This document shows positions 41,298-50,088 of a DNA stretch of 64,000 nt, in pieces (positions within the stretch are counted from its first letter, which is position 1; each line of letters starts with the position of its first letter). The DNA lies in contig NZ_WVHP01000021.1 of NCBI RefSeq assembly GCF_009834765.1, forward strand, positions 186,001-250,000, in the 5' to 3' direction. Below the pieces are notes generated by a model that searched no databases, was not told the DNA's origin, and was given only the letters and a program-made list of their open reading frames with translations. The stretch comes from Saccharibacter sp. EH611 (GTDB lineage Bacteria; Pseudomonadota; Alphaproteobacteria; Acetobacterales; Acetobacteraceae). The position numbers and the translations under genes are program-made.

Positions 41298-42562
41298 GCT
41301 GCGGCCAATATGTCATGAATGTTCTGAGGTGAGGGAATATTTTCTGCCGGCCCCATTGTGGTGACTGTTGGAGCCCCGGCAAAGAGCGTGCGTGCCATTG
41401 CGAGCACGTCTTCTTCCGTGACGGCGTCAATTTTAGCGATCATCTCTTCTGTGGAGATGAGGCGACCGTGAATTTGCAACTGACGAGCGAGCTGGGAGCA
41501 ACGGCTTCCCGTGCTTTCAAGAGACATTAGCAGCGAGGCTTTAAGCTGCGTGCGTGCACGCTCGAGCTCTCCCTCTCGCAGACCCTTTTGCAGCCCTGTC
41601 AGTTCGTTGAGCATAGCGGGAATGAGTTCATCGGTTTTTTGAGGGCTCGTGCCTGCATAAAGCCCAAAAAGACCGTTATCGGAGAAGGGACTGGCGAAGG
41701 AATAGACGCTATAGACCAGCCCACGCCGTTCACGGATTTCTTGGAAAAGACGTGATGACATTCCACCGCCGAGGATGGTGGAGAGGATCATGGTGCAATA
41801 AGCGTTACGGTCACGATAGCCCGGGGCCGGGAAGCCGAGCAGCAGATGCACTTGGTCAAGCTTGCGTGGGGTTTGATGGATCCCACCGCTATAATGGGCA
41901 TCGTCTGCTGTTGGTGGCGTATGGGAGGGGAGGTCTGCAAAATGCTCACGCACTTGTGTGACAACATCGTCATGGCGGAGATTGCCTGCCGCAGCGACGA
42001 TGGTGTTCTTAGTGCTGTAATGGGTGTGCATATATTCCATCAGCGTTTCACGCGTCATGGAAGAGACAAGCTCTTCACTGCCTAAAATAGGGCGGCCGAT
42101 GGATTGGTTGGGAAAGGCTGTTTCTTGGAAATGGTCAAAAACAATATCGTCAGGTGTATCGTTTGCTTGGCCGATTTCTTGTAAAATCACGCCCCGTTCA
42201 CGCTCAACTTCTTCGGGAAGGAACGTGCTATGGGTGAGGATGTCACCGATAAGGTCAATACCGAGCGATAAGTCCTGCTTAAGAAGCTTGACGTAATAGG
42301 CGGTACTTTCACGGGCTGTATAAGCGTTAATATAACCGCCAACATTCTCAATTTCTTCTGCGATTTGAGCGGCAGAGCGGCGTTTGGTGCCCTTAAAAGC
42401 CATATGTTCAAGAAAATGGGCGGCCCCATTATGGGAGGCGTCTTCAAAACGACTTCCTGTAGCGACATAGGCACCAAAAGAAACGGTCTCGAGATGCTCC
42501 ATCCGTTCAGTGACGATAGTGAGGCCATTATCGAGAGTCGTACGTTCGATCTTTTCGCTCAT
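41294..42562 (-). CDS. M16 family zinc peptidase (mitochondrial-processing-peptidase-like)
   Basis: An inverzincin closely resembling the alphaproteobacterial relatives of mitochondrial processing peptidase beta. The motif HFLEH sits at residues 49-53 with Glu52 catalytic, and the third ligand region is ERGVILQEIGQANDTPDD about 75 residues later. The C-terminal half contains LLGFPAPGYRDRNAYCTMIL and GGGMSSRLFQEIRERRGLVYSVYSF. ATG 42562 (MSEKIERTTLDNG) gives 422 residues; the open frame is 31 codons longer without support. It lies between thrC and pmbA, a common alphaproteobacterial order. Confidence 0.95.
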   Translation of the reverse strand: MSEKIERTTLDNGLTIVTERMEHLETVSFGAYVATGSRFEDASHNGAAHFLEHMAFKGTKRRSAAQIAEEIENVGGYINAYTARESTAYYVKLLKQDLSLGIDLIGDILTHSTFLPEEVERERGVILQEIGQANDTPDDIVFDHFQETAFPNQSIGRPILGSEELVSSMTRETLMEYMHTHYSTKNTIVAAAGNLRHDDVVTQVREHFADLPSHTPPTADDAHYSGGIHQTPRKLDQVHLLLGFPAPGYRDRNAYCTMILSTILGGGMSSRLFQEIRERRGLVYSVYSFASPFSDNGLFGLYAGTSPQKTDELIPAMLNELTGLQKGLREGELERARTQLKASLLMSLESTGSRCSQLARQLQIHGRLISTEEMIAKIDAVTEEDVLAMARTLFAGAPTVTTMGPAENIPSPQNIHDILAAA

Positions 42563-42601
42563 ATAAATTATGCGGTTCCTAAAAAGGGGGGAAAGAAAGG
42601 T

Positions 42602-42642
42602 GCTCCCATGACGTATTCTTTCGAGAACGCGCTCATGGGAGC
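42602..42642 (-). terminator. Hairpin after thrC
   Basis: GCTCCCATGA (42602-42611) and TCATGGGAGC (42633-42642) form a perfect 10-base stem with a 21-base loop. It lies 25 bases after the thrC stop, followed on the minus strand by a T- and C-rich stretch (ACCTTTCTTTCCCCCCTTTTT). It would end or attenuate the thrC transcript before the M16 gene. Confidence 0.6.
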
Positions 42643-42666
42643 TTTGATGTGTCACTCAGTGACGGT

Positions 42667-44067
42667 TTAGCGAGCGCGATGATGAGCCAGGACGGCTTCT
42701 TTCACACGGGCGAGGTCATTGGGGAGGACGTCATACCGTTCTTCACGGTCGAACAGATCCGCCAAATGTGGGGGAAGTTCTGGGTGAATTCCTGTGGCAG
42801 CTTCTACCGCATCGGGGAACTTTGCTGGGTGGGCTGTTGCCGCTGCGACCATCGGAATACCCGCTTCTTTGTAATAAGAGCCGGTGGCGAGGCCAATGGC
42901 GCTGTGGGGATCAGCCAAATAATGGCTCTCTTTGTGGAAGCGGCGCATAGCGTCTGATGTTTTGTCGTCATCCAAAGCATGTCCACGGAAGATGGTGCCA
43001 ATTTTTTCCCACGCATCGTGCGGGACAGCCATAAAGCCCGTCTGGCGGAATTCTTCCATGATAGCGCGGCAACGGTTGGGGTCGCGGCCTAGCATCTCAA
43101 AGAGGAGACGCTCGAAGTTGGAGGAGACCTGAATATCCATTGAAGGAGACAGGCTTGGTTCCACAGAGCGCACACGCATATCATTATTGAGCAAGAAGCG
43201 TGTGAGAATATCGTTTCGGTTTGACCCGACACAGAGCTTCTCGATCGGAAGGCCCATTTGTCCTGCGGCCCAAGCGGCGAGAATATTGCCGAAGTTCCCT
43301 GTTGGCACAGCAAAAGAAACAGGGCGATCTGGCCCGCCAAGGGCAAGAGCTGCACGGATATAGTAGGGGATTTGCGCCGCAATACGGGCCCAATTGATGG
43401 AGTTCACCGCAGAGAGTGAGCATTCCTGACGGAATGTTTCATCGGCGAACATAGCTTTTACCATGTCCTGACAGGTGTCAAAGTCCCCATCAACGGCGAT
43501 ATTGAGCACGTTTTTGTCATGCACTGTCGTCATTTGACGGCGCTGCACATCAGAGGTGCGGCCGTGAGGGTGCAAAATGACGATGGACACACGCTCACGC
43601 CCACGGAACGCTTCAATGGCTGCAGAGCCTGTATCGCCCGAGGTTGCGCCAACAATCGTGACGTGGCGGTCGCGTTCTTTCAAAACATGCTCAAACAAAC
43701 GGCCCAGCATTTGCATGGCCATATCTTTGAACGCGAGCGTTGGGCCGTGGAAGAGCTCAAGGGAAAACAGCCCTTCTTCAACCTCCACGAGGGGGGCAAT
43801 AGCGGCATGGTCAAAACGGCCATACACGTCGCGGCACATCTCGCGCAGCGTTTCACGATCAATACTGCCTTCTGTAAAGAGCCCAATAACCTCAGCGGCG
43901 AGGTCGGGATACGGCAGTGAGCGCCAAGCGGTCAGCGTGTCGTGGGAGACATGCGGCCAGTGCGTGGGAAGATAGAGCCCTCCATCATTGGCGAGGCCAC
44001 TGAGGAGAATATCGGAGAAGTTAGGGGCACTGGCTTCGGCCGTGCCGCGAGTGGATCGGTAACGCAT
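42667..44067 (-). CDS. thrC: Threonine synthase
   Basis: ThrC is a PLP enzyme converting phosphohomoserine to threonine. The N-terminus MRYRSTRGTAEASAPNFSDILLSGLANDGGLYLP is that of the fungal/Gram-negative (type III-like) class. The PLP lysine lies in GPTLAFKDMAMQML (about residue 117), followed by TIVGATSGDTGSAAIEAFRG and FAVPTGNFGNILAAWAAG. Length (466) fits. The usual partner genes (homoserine kinase or dehydrogenase) are not adjacent. The M16 peptidase, pmbA and Tim44-like genes follow on the same strand. Confidence 0.96.
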   Translation of the reverse strand: MRYRSTRGTAEASAPNFSDILLSGLANDGGLYLPTHWPHVSHDTLTAWRSLPYPDLAAEVIGLFTEGSIDRETLREMCRDVYGRFDHAAIAPLVEVEEGLFSLELFHGPTLAFKDMAMQMLGRLFEHVLKERDRHVTIVGATSGDTGSAAIEAFRGRERVSIVILHPHGRTSDVQRRQMTTVHDKNVLNIAVDGDFDTCQDMVKAMFADETFRQECSLSAVNSINWARIAAQIPYYIRAALALGGPDRPVSFAVPTGNFGNILAAWAAGQMGLPIEKLCVGSNRNDILTRFLLNNDMRVRSVEPSLSPSMDIQVSSNFERLLFEMLGRDPNRCRAIMEEFRQTGFMAVPHDAWEKIGTIFRGHALDDDKTSDAMRRFHKESHYLADPHSAIGLATGSYYKEAGIPMVAAATAHPAKFPDAVEAATGIHPELPPHLADLFDREERYDVLPNDLARVKEAVLAHHRAR

Positions 44068-44093
44068 GATGTCTCTTATAACACAAAAGGAGC

Positions 44094-45110
44094 TCAGGGC
44101 AGCCCAATCTCGGCGATATGGGAGGACTTTTGGGCCGATGAGGGGTCGTTTTCTTCAAGCAGTACCGCAATGCGGGCGCTCGCTCGGGAGCTGCGTGGTA
44201 ACAGTGCAATATCACGCGTATGGGTCAGGCGCGGGTCATGAAGAAGACGAAGAGGAATGCGGTCCGCCCCGAAAGCGAGAAGGTCGCCATGGTCAATATC
44301 GACCATATAGAGCGTATCGTTCGCGCTTATGGCGAGACCGCCAAGGCTCGGGGTGCGGCGCCAGTTGGCCATGCCTTCAAGCTGCTCAATAGGGCTAACG
44401 CTTGGGTCAGTCACCAAAGCCGTTGCGAGGCGGTACAGAGGGCCCGTTGGGGTTTGGTAGAAGAGCCATTGCCGGCTACGATCCATCACCATAAAACGCA
44501 CGTTCCCACCGGAGCGCGGTGTGCCGTCTGCTGTGGTCACTTCTTTCCCATCTCGTCGGAGAGGGCTGTGAGAGCTGAGAGAGGGAGAGCCTTCAAGAAG
44601 GCGGCGTGGTTGTTTTTTATCAAGATCAATGACCACGAAAGCGGGGTTGGGATCATCAACAAGATAAGCGTGTTGATCGGTGACCTGAAGGGCGGAGAAG
44701 CGACTGCCAGAATGGCTGACGCTTTTGAGGGGGAAACGGCTGGCAATCGTCCCTGATGACGGAGCAAAAGACAGTAGTTCTGCAGAAGAGCCAGTGGTAA
44801 TGCCCCAAAGCCCTTGATTGTTAGCAGTGAGGGTGGTGAGAGGTGGAAGGCCGCTCAGTGGGTACAGCTGCCCATCCACAAGGTCAATCCGTTGTGGTGT
44901 TCCGTGGGAATCGAGGCTGTAAAGTGTGCCGCTGGGCAGGGCTGTTAGTGCCCCTTCAACAGGCGATGACAGAGGATGGTCGGAGATAAAACGGGCTGGA
45001 ACGGGGGCGTCTTGCCATGGCCGGTCAGCATGAGCTTGCGTGGCACCTGTCAGTAAGGCACAGGCTCCAAGAAAGCACGAAGAAATCAGGCGAGAAAAAC
45101 GCATAGTCAT
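44094..45110 (-). CDS. Secreted MRJP/yellow (L-dopachrome-tautomerase-related) beta-propeller protein
   Basis: A signal peptide (MTMRFSRLISSCFLGACALL, cleaved after about AHA) is followed by a six-bladed beta-propeller-like chain. The middle part closely follows the bacterial MRJP/L-dopachrome-tautomerase-related pattern: HAYLVDDPNPAFVVIDLDKKQPRRLLEGSPS, then a variable DGKE segment and FMVMDRSRQWLFYQTPTGPLYRLATALVTD. The C-terminal GGLAISANDTLYMVDIDHGDLLAF completes it. Relatives include insect royal-jelly and yellow proteins and SMP-30-like lactonases. The substrate is unknown. I chose ATG 45110; ATG 45104 is possible. It is upstream of thrC with 26 bases between and diverges from the TPR gene. 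Confidence 0.75.
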   Translation of the reverse strand: MTMRFSRLISSCFLGACALLTGATQAHADRPWQDAPVPARFISDHPLSSPVEGALTALPSGTLYSLDSHGTPQRIDLVDGQLYPLSGLPPLTTLTANNQGLWGITTGSSAELLSFAPSSGTIASRFPLKSVSHSGSRFSALQVTDQHAYLVDDPNPAFVVIDLDKKQPRRLLEGSPSLSSHSPLRRDGKEVTTADGTPRSGGNVRFMVMDRSRQWLFYQTPTGPLYRLATALVTDPSVSPIEQLEGMANWRRTPSLGGLAISANDTLYMVDIDHGDLLAFGADRIPLRLLHDPRLTHTRDIALLPRSSRASARIAVLLEENDPSSAQKSSHIAEIGLP

Positions 45111-45204
45111 ACACTGCATGTTTGTGATTCTAAGGGCTTTTGGCAAGATAAGAAGCACTATTTGAGGTGATGAAAGCGAAAGAAACCGTTTGAGGGAGAG
45201 ATTT

Positions 45205-46923
45205 ATGGAAGACTCACCTCTTCATGAGGCACTGAGCGCTCTACAGGCGGGGCATTTTACAGAAGCTGAAAGAAGGGCACGTGAGGGGATCACTCAGCGT
45301 GGCGCGATGGTGCCGGAGGCTGTGCATATTCTCGCTTCTGTTGCGTTATTGCGTGGGCAGTCAGCAACGGCTGTGGCTCTGCTGGGGCGTCTGATGCAAG
45401 AACCGCAATCGTCCTGTTCTGATGCGTTAAATGGACGGATTCATCAAACATTAGGGCGAGCGTTATTGGCGGAAAATCAACCTGAAGCTGCGCGGGCGGC
45501 ATGTTCAATCGCCGTCATGTTATGCCCCGAAGAGGCAGCGTCGCACGCGGGACTAGGGGAAGCTTATCTTGCTTTAGGAAACGCCGGAAAGGCCGTGCGT
45601 TCTTTGAGGCGAGCTGTGCGGCTAGCGCCACAACAGGGCGCCTTATGGGGGTTGCTCGCGCAGGCGCAGCAGAAGCGCGGGGCGTTGGGGGAGGCGCTAC
45701 AGTCATGGGAAAGACTTTTGGAGTTAGCCCCCAAAGATCGTGCTGCATGGGCGAATTATGGCGGTGCGCTTTTTACGGCGGGACAGTGGGATAAGGCGGA
45801 TGCTGCGCTAAAAGAGGCTTTAGACCAAGGCTGCTATACGGCGGAAACGCTCAATAATATGGGGCTTGTGCAAAGTGCATTGGGCTATATGGATAAGGCC
45901 TGCGATTATTTCCAAAAAGCCCAGCATCAGCTCCCTAGTGATGCCGCTATTATGATGAACTGGAACGCTGCTCTCTATGATAAGGGCGATAGTGCCGCCG
46001 CTTGTGCGTTGTTAGATCATTTTGAAAAGGAATATGGCACGTTACCGGCGAAAGCCCAGTTTAATCGGGCGGCCTTGTTTTTGGAGAAGGGGCAGTGGCG
46101 AGAAGGCTGGCAGGCTTTTGAAAAACGACGTGATTTTCTACCATTACAGCTTACGCGTCCTTTACCGCATTGCCCTCTTTGGTCAGGAGAGGCAGGGGAG
46201 GAGCCGATGGCTCTCTATGCTGAGCAAGGGTTGGGTGATGCTGTGCAGTTTCTGCGTTTTCTGCCTGACGTTATAAAGCGACGGCCTGTGCGTCTGCAGT
46301 TTCCCCAACCGCTGATGGATCTTGTCGAGCAATGCTTTGCTCTTCCAAAAGAGCGGCTTTTGCCGAGTGAGGGGCCTGTCATAGCGCAGCAAAGTCTTTT
46401 AAGCGTGCCCTATGCTTTGGGTATGAAAAACCCTCCTTCCTCATCGCCATATTTAAGTACTGGCTCGGAGGAAGAGACGTGTGTTGTTGGGCTTTGCTGG
46501 GCGGGTAATGCGTCTTATAGGTTTAACCGACGTCGTTCGATTCCTGTCGCACTTTTGGAGCCACTAAGGCATGTTAGAGGCGTGCGCTTCCTGAGTTTGC
46601 AGCAAGAGAGTGATGTGCCGGAATGGATGGAGCGTGTTCCGCTGACGTCTCTTACGGAATTGGCGGCGGCGATTGGTCGGTGCTCAATCGTGGTGAGTGT
46701 GGATACGTTGGTTGCTCATCTCGCAGGGGCGCAAGGCCGTCCTTTATGGTTATTAAACCGTTATGGAGGGGATTGGCGCTGGAAGCGGCCTCACGATTGG
46801 TACGAAAATGTCAGGATCTTTCAAGCCGACAAAGCAGCGCCGCCCTATGAGGCGTGGCCTTCAGTGATTAAGCGCCTTATCGTGGCGTTGGAAAAGCGCT
46901 TCCCAGATTCTGAACGTGTTTAA
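45205..46923 (+). CDS. TPR-repeat protein with C-terminal glycosyltransferase-like domain
   Basis: Residues 1-280 are tandem tetratricopeptide repeats (EALSALQAGHFTEAERRA, GLGEAYLALGNAGKAVRSL, YGGALFTAGQWDKADAAL, NMGLVQSALGYMDKAC). The remaining 290 residues resemble the nucleotide-sugar fold of bacterial TPR-GT (GT9/GT41-like) proteins: GRPL/LYAEQGLGDAVQFLRFLPDV, VVGLCWAGNASYRFNRRRSIP, and the end VSVDTLVAHLAGAQGRPLWLL. A role in protein or surface glycosylation is possible, but the acceptor is unknown. ATG 45205 follows GAGGGAGAG. The gene ends inside the convergent DUF3325 ORF (63-base overlap). Confidence 0.85.
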   Translation: MEDSPLHEALSALQAGHFTEAERRAREGITQRGAMVPEAVHILASVALLRGQSATAVALLGRLMQEPQSSCSDALNGRIHQTLGRALLAENQPEAARAACSIAVMLCPEEAASHAGLGEAYLALGNAGKAVRSLRRAVRLAPQQGALWGLLAQAQQKRGALGEALQSWERLLELAPKDRAAWANYGGALFTAGQWDKADAALKEALDQGCYTAETLNNMGLVQSALGYMDKACDYFQKAQHQLPSDAAIMMNWNAALYDKGDSAAACALLDHFEKEYGTLPAKAQFNRAALFLEKGQWREGWQAFEKRRDFLPLQLTRPLPHCPLWSGEAGEEPMALYAEQGLGDAVQFLRFLPDVIKRRPVRLQFPQPLMDLVEQCFALPKERLLPSEGPVIAQQSLLSVPYALGMKNPPSSSPYLSTGSEEETCVVGLCWAGNASYRFNRRRSIPVALLEPLRHVRGVRFLSLQQESDVPEWMERVPLTSLTELAAAIGRCSIVVSVDTLVAHLAGAQGRPLWLLNRYGGDWRWKRPHDWYENVRIFQADKAAPPYEAWPSVIKRLIVALEKRFPDSERV

Positions 46924-47163
46924 GAAGGTGACGCCCATACTGATGAGCGGTGCAGAGAAGCTCCAGATAAACAGCCCCACGATACCCTCATAAAGGCAGC
47001 TTCCAAAGAGAGCGAGGGTCGGGCATAGGAGGCGCAAGAATCGCTGCACTGAAAGAGAGTAAGGGAAGCGATAGAGCGCACGGCGACGATAGCTCGGCTG
47101 CACACTGAGATGGAAGAGGCAGGCGAGGCCCCAGCCAAGAAGTGATAGACACAGAGTAATCAT
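46861..47163 (-). CDS. DUF3325 family small membrane protein
   Basis: The 100-residue product has three hydrophobic segments (CLSLLGWGLACLFHLSV, LLCPTLALFGSCLYEGI, FIWSFSAPLISMGVTFL) and a basic loop YRRRALYRFP, matching DUF3325 proteins that sit in siderophore-uptake loci beside a PepSY-domain gene. The function is unknown; roles in ferric-siderophore reduction are proposed for the locus. The start overlaps the PepSY stop (ATGA), so the pair is translationally coupled. Its last 21 codons overlap the end of the TPR gene on the other strand. Confidence 0.7.
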   Translation of the reverse strand: MITLCLSLLGWGLACLFHLSVQPSYRRRALYRFPYSLSVQRFLRLLCPTLALFGSCLYEGIVGLFIWSFSAPLISMGVTFLNTFRIWEALFQRHDKALNH

Positions 47164-48575
47164 GACAGACGGCTTCTACGATAGGCAAAGAGACTGAGAA
47201 GACCCACTGTTCCTCCACAGCCATCAACACTAAGGAAGAGTAATGGTCGATCTGTAACCAAGGGACGTGTTAGCAAATCTATGGGAAGAAGACCCATTCC
47301 CATAATACAAAGAAGTAATAACTGACATCGTGCAGCATTGCGGAAGCATAGAGCATGTACGAGACTGCCAGCCCAAAGAGCAAAAAAGAGGGCTGTTTCC
47401 CAAGAGCGAGGCGGCAAAACTGGAAGTGCTGGCAAACGGGTGCTCCATAGCAGGCCCAGTGTTGCAATAGAGAAACCAATAATCGTAGCGGTATTGAAGG
47501 CATAGATCACACGCAGCCCCAAAGAATTGTTAGGACTTCTGCCTTTCACCTGGCGGCACTCTGTTTTGTAAAAAAGAATCAGACCACTGGCCATGAGAAA
47601 AGCACCGACAATCCCGAGGCCGAAATAAAGCCAGCGCATTGTGGGGCCAGCCCAACGCATGAGATGTATTCCGGTTAGAAGACTATGAAAGTCAGGGCAG
47701 TATGGGAGAGTGGGAGGGACAGGATGTGTGGTACTGATATGAGCACGGGTGATGCAAAACGTCGCTTGGTCTGGACGGTAGAGGTAAATATCGTTGCCGA
47801 TTGGCATAAAAAATCCCCCCGCTGTGTCCCCCCATACATGTTTCCCTTGTGCTTCTAATGCCGAGAGGCTTTTTGAAGAAAGAGGGGCCGTGTTTGTGGG
47901 GGGAAAGGAAAGATGGACAGGGGAGGGAGGAAGGCTGTTGAGTATGTTTTGTATCTGTAAAATTCCCCCTGAAAGCCCAATGATAAACACTAATGGCAAG
48001 GTAAGCGTGCCAATAAGGAGATGAAGATCCAGCCAAGAGCGATGGGACGATGCATGGGGACGAAAGAGCATGAGGTCGCTCAAAAAGCGCCGCCAATGTA
48101 ACATAACGCCCGTTATCAGAGGGATAAGAAGAGTAACGCCTAAGAGAGAGACTAAGCTACGGCCCCATAAATTGGGCAGGAAAAAATACGCGTGAAGCGT
48201 GTTGAAAAATGAGCTTCCCACAACATCGCGTGTTGGCAGGGGCTGACCCGTTTCTGGGTGAAGGGCGGGGCCGTGGAAAAAGTATCCATCATACTGCCAA
48301 AGGCGGAAAACCGGGTCGCGATTGAAGGGGAGGCGGAGGAAACTAGACGTTGTTTCGTGCTTCTTTCCTTCAGGGAGGAGGAGCTTTTCTGCGTGAGTAA
48401 GGCCATTGGTAGTTTCTGGAGCCAGAAGAGCTGTTTGGGGTTGCATCCATTGTTGGAGTTCGAGGTTGAACGTAACCAGTGCACCGCTCGCAAAGAGAAC
48501 GAAAAGCCCCACACCTACAGGAAAACCAGTCCAGCGGTGGAAAAAGACAATCCATGAGCGAAGAGCTGGAGACAT
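47160..48575 (-). CDS. PepSY-associated transmembrane (PiuB-type) protein
   Basis: A PepSY-TM family inner-membrane protein, a group found with TonB siderophore receptors and thought to reduce ferric siderophores in the periplasm. Seen: the first helix motif WIVFFHRWTGFPVGVGLFVLFASGALVTF (His in helix 1), the second-helix region HAYFFLPNLWGRSLVSLLGVTLLIPLITGVMLHWRR, WLDLHLLIGTLTLPLVFIIGLSG and LTGIHLMRWAGPTMRWLYFGLGIVGAFLMASG. Recurrent helix histidines suggest heme binding. The 471-residue length is usual. It is divergent from the GNAT-like and receptor genes across an AT-rich interval. Confidence 0.88.
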   Translation of the reverse strand: MSPALRSWIVFFHRWTGFPVGVGLFVLFASGALVTFNLELQQWMQPQTALLAPETTNGLTHAEKLLLPEGKKHETTSSFLRLPFNRDPVFRLWQYDGYFFHGPALHPETGQPLPTRDVVGSSFFNTLHAYFFLPNLWGRSLVSLLGVTLLIPLITGVMLHWRRFLSDLMLFRPHASSHRSWLDLHLLIGTLTLPLVFIIGLSGGILQIQNILNSLPPSPVHLSFPPTNTAPLSSKSLSALEAQGKHVWGDTAGGFFMPIGNDIYLYRPDQATFCITRAHISTTHPVPPTLPYCPDFHSLLTGIHLMRWAGPTMRWLYFGLGIVGAFLMASGLILFYKTECRQVKGRSPNNSLGLRVIYAFNTATIIGFSIATLGLLWSTRLPALPVLPPRSWETALFFALWAGSLVHALCFRNAARCQLLLLCIMGMGLLPIDLLTRPLVTDRPLLFLSVDGCGGTVGLLSLFAYRRSRLS

Positions 48576-48939
48576 AGGAAGCTGCCTTCAATGTTCAAGC
48601 GGTTGTTGTTAATAATAAGTTGCATCTATATATAATGTATAAAAAATACAAGATTTATTTTCTTGCTGAGGGGAATGTAAGAATGTGTGATCTCGGGAGA
48701 GTATAAATATAAATAAAACCACGTTTATCATTGATAGGAATGATATATATTTAATTAAATAAGTGTATTAATCACTATCATAAAGTTATTTTGTATGTGA
48801 AAGTATTTAATTCACAAAATTTTGCGTATCATTTGTCTTATCTACGGAAGTGAAACATTAATGAGTTTACATTAAATAAAAATTTATAATTAATATTATT
48901 TAATTTCGTGAATGAATTAAAAACTAATATTTTTTATTC
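48576..48939. other. AT-rich divergent intergenic region
   Basis: These 364 bases contain no supported gene and are strikingly AT-rich. On the minus strand TTGTAT with TATA-rich sequence about 17 bases on (near 48630-48655) could drive the PepSY gene. A palindromic TTAATAATAA core (near 48609-48618) and a TATCATTGATA repeat near 48727-48737 are weak iron-box candidates. No ribosome site is seen before the following gene. Confidence 0.45.
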
Positions 48940-49887
48940 ATGACAAAATTTTCATCGTGCAGCAGAGAGCGATCTATTTTCCACCAAGATTGGTGGTTGG
49001 AATGTTCAACCGGTCGCAAGATTTCCTATATCAATGTTGAAATGGGGGGGAGGGTTGTCGCTGTTCTTCCTTTTTTGAGGAAAAGTCGTTTTGGTTTTTC
49101 TGTTATCAAGATGCCAAAATATACACGGACATTAGGGCCATATTTTGACTTACCAGCCTCAAAAACTTTTCGGCGTCAGCAGAATATACGCCATGTTGTG
49201 GATGAGTTTGTATCTCGTTTGCCTAAAACGCACGGAATACGGTTTTTTATTGACCCAGAAAATGAGTCGGCTTTTGCGTTTAAACTCGCTGGCTTTAAAA
49301 TCTATCAAGATTTTACGTTCCGGGTTCCACGTCACAAACCGTTAGATGAAGTATGGAGGGATTGTGACCAAAAAACACGCAATTTAATCCGAACGGCACA
49401 AAAGAAGTTGACGATTCGTTATGAGGGAACAGTAGAGGCATTTATTGCTCTGTCACGCAGAGAGGTGCGCCATAATACTCATGACTTCTCTCTTTTACGA
49501 AAGCTTTTTGCAGAAGCTTATAAAAGGGGGCAGGCGATTGCTCTTTATGCGTATGACGGTGGCAATTTGGTGTCCGCTGCTTTGCTTATATGGGACGATA
49601 ATGTTTTGTATTATTGGCAATCTGTAAGGTCTGTAGAGTCGAGAGTTGCGGGTAAAAATATGCTTCTTATATGGAAAGCAATTGAAATAGCGAAAAAAAG
49701 AAATTTAATATTTGATTTTGATGGATTTGGTTCAGTAAAATCTGCTGTTATGCTTGCTAGTTTTGGTCAGAAACCAGTGCCACAACCAGAGATCGTCCGT
49801 GAGACATTCATCTATAAAGTAGAAAGGGTAATTAATAATTTTGTTAGAAAATACATTACTAAGAAAAGCTATAAGTATGATTTCTGA
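48940..49887 (+). CDS. FemAB/GNAT-like acetyltransferase (BioF2/CelD type), low GC
   Basis: The 315-residue product resembles the double GNAT-fold FemAB/CelD-like acyltransferases. N-terminal half: FHQDWWLECSTG, then the core VVAVLPFLRKSRFGFSVIKMPKYTRTLGPYFD. The second half has the typical DCDQKTRNLIRTAQKK and LSRREVRHN segment, AIALYAYDGGNLVSAALLIWDD and YYWQSVRSVESRVAGKNMLLIWKAIEIAKK, ending FDFDGFGSVK. Such proteins aminoacylate or acylate sugars or peptides, sometimes in siderophore or capsule pathways; the substrate here is unknown. ATG follows an in-frame stop without a ribosome site. AT-rich codon use differs sharply from its neighbours and suggests transfer. Confidence 0.75.
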   Translation: MTKFSSCSRERSIFHQDWWLECSTGRKISYINVEMGGRVVAVLPFLRKSRFGFSVIKMPKYTRTLGPYFDLPASKTFRRQQNIRHVVDEFVSRLPKTHGIRFFIDPENESAFAFKLAGFKIYQDFTFRVPRHKPLDEVWRDCDQKTRNLIRTAQKKLTIRYEGTVEAFIALSRREVRHNTHDFSLLRKLFAEAYKRGQAIALYAYDGGNLVSAALLIWDDNVLYYWQSVRSVESRVAGKNMLLIWKAIEIAKKRNLIFDFDGFGSVKSAVMLASFGQKPVPQPEIVRETFIYKVERVINNFVRKYITKKSYKYDF

Positions 49888-50014
49888 CATAGATGGGATG
49901 ATCTCTCACCTTTTGATATAGTAAGAATTATCACTGTTATTACTCTTTTCTGAAAGAAACTTGTTTCTGTTATGGAACAGATGTTTGAGAAAGAAGGTGA
50001 AAGAAAATTTAATT

Positions 50015-50038
50015 TTTTGTTGCAAATAATTCTCATTT
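50015..50038 (+). promoter_or_regulatory. Fur-like operator and promoter of the TonB receptor
   Basis: The element is TTTTGTTG, CA, then AATAATTCTCATTT, shared with the gltD upstream region except for two bases. The overlapping sequence TTGCAA (50020-50025) and TATAGA (50042-50047, spacing 16) can serve as -35 and -10, so a bound iron repressor would block the promoter. It lies about 50 bases before the receptor start. Confidence 0.65.
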
Positions 50039-50088
50039 CCATATAGAGGACGCGTTTTTCATCTTATTTGTAAGGTAGAGCACGCGAT

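Noticed and set aside
48608-48624. Third Fur-like box upstream of the PepSY gene
   Set aside because: The match to the 24-nt element is poor and the region is AT-rich enough for chance resemblance.
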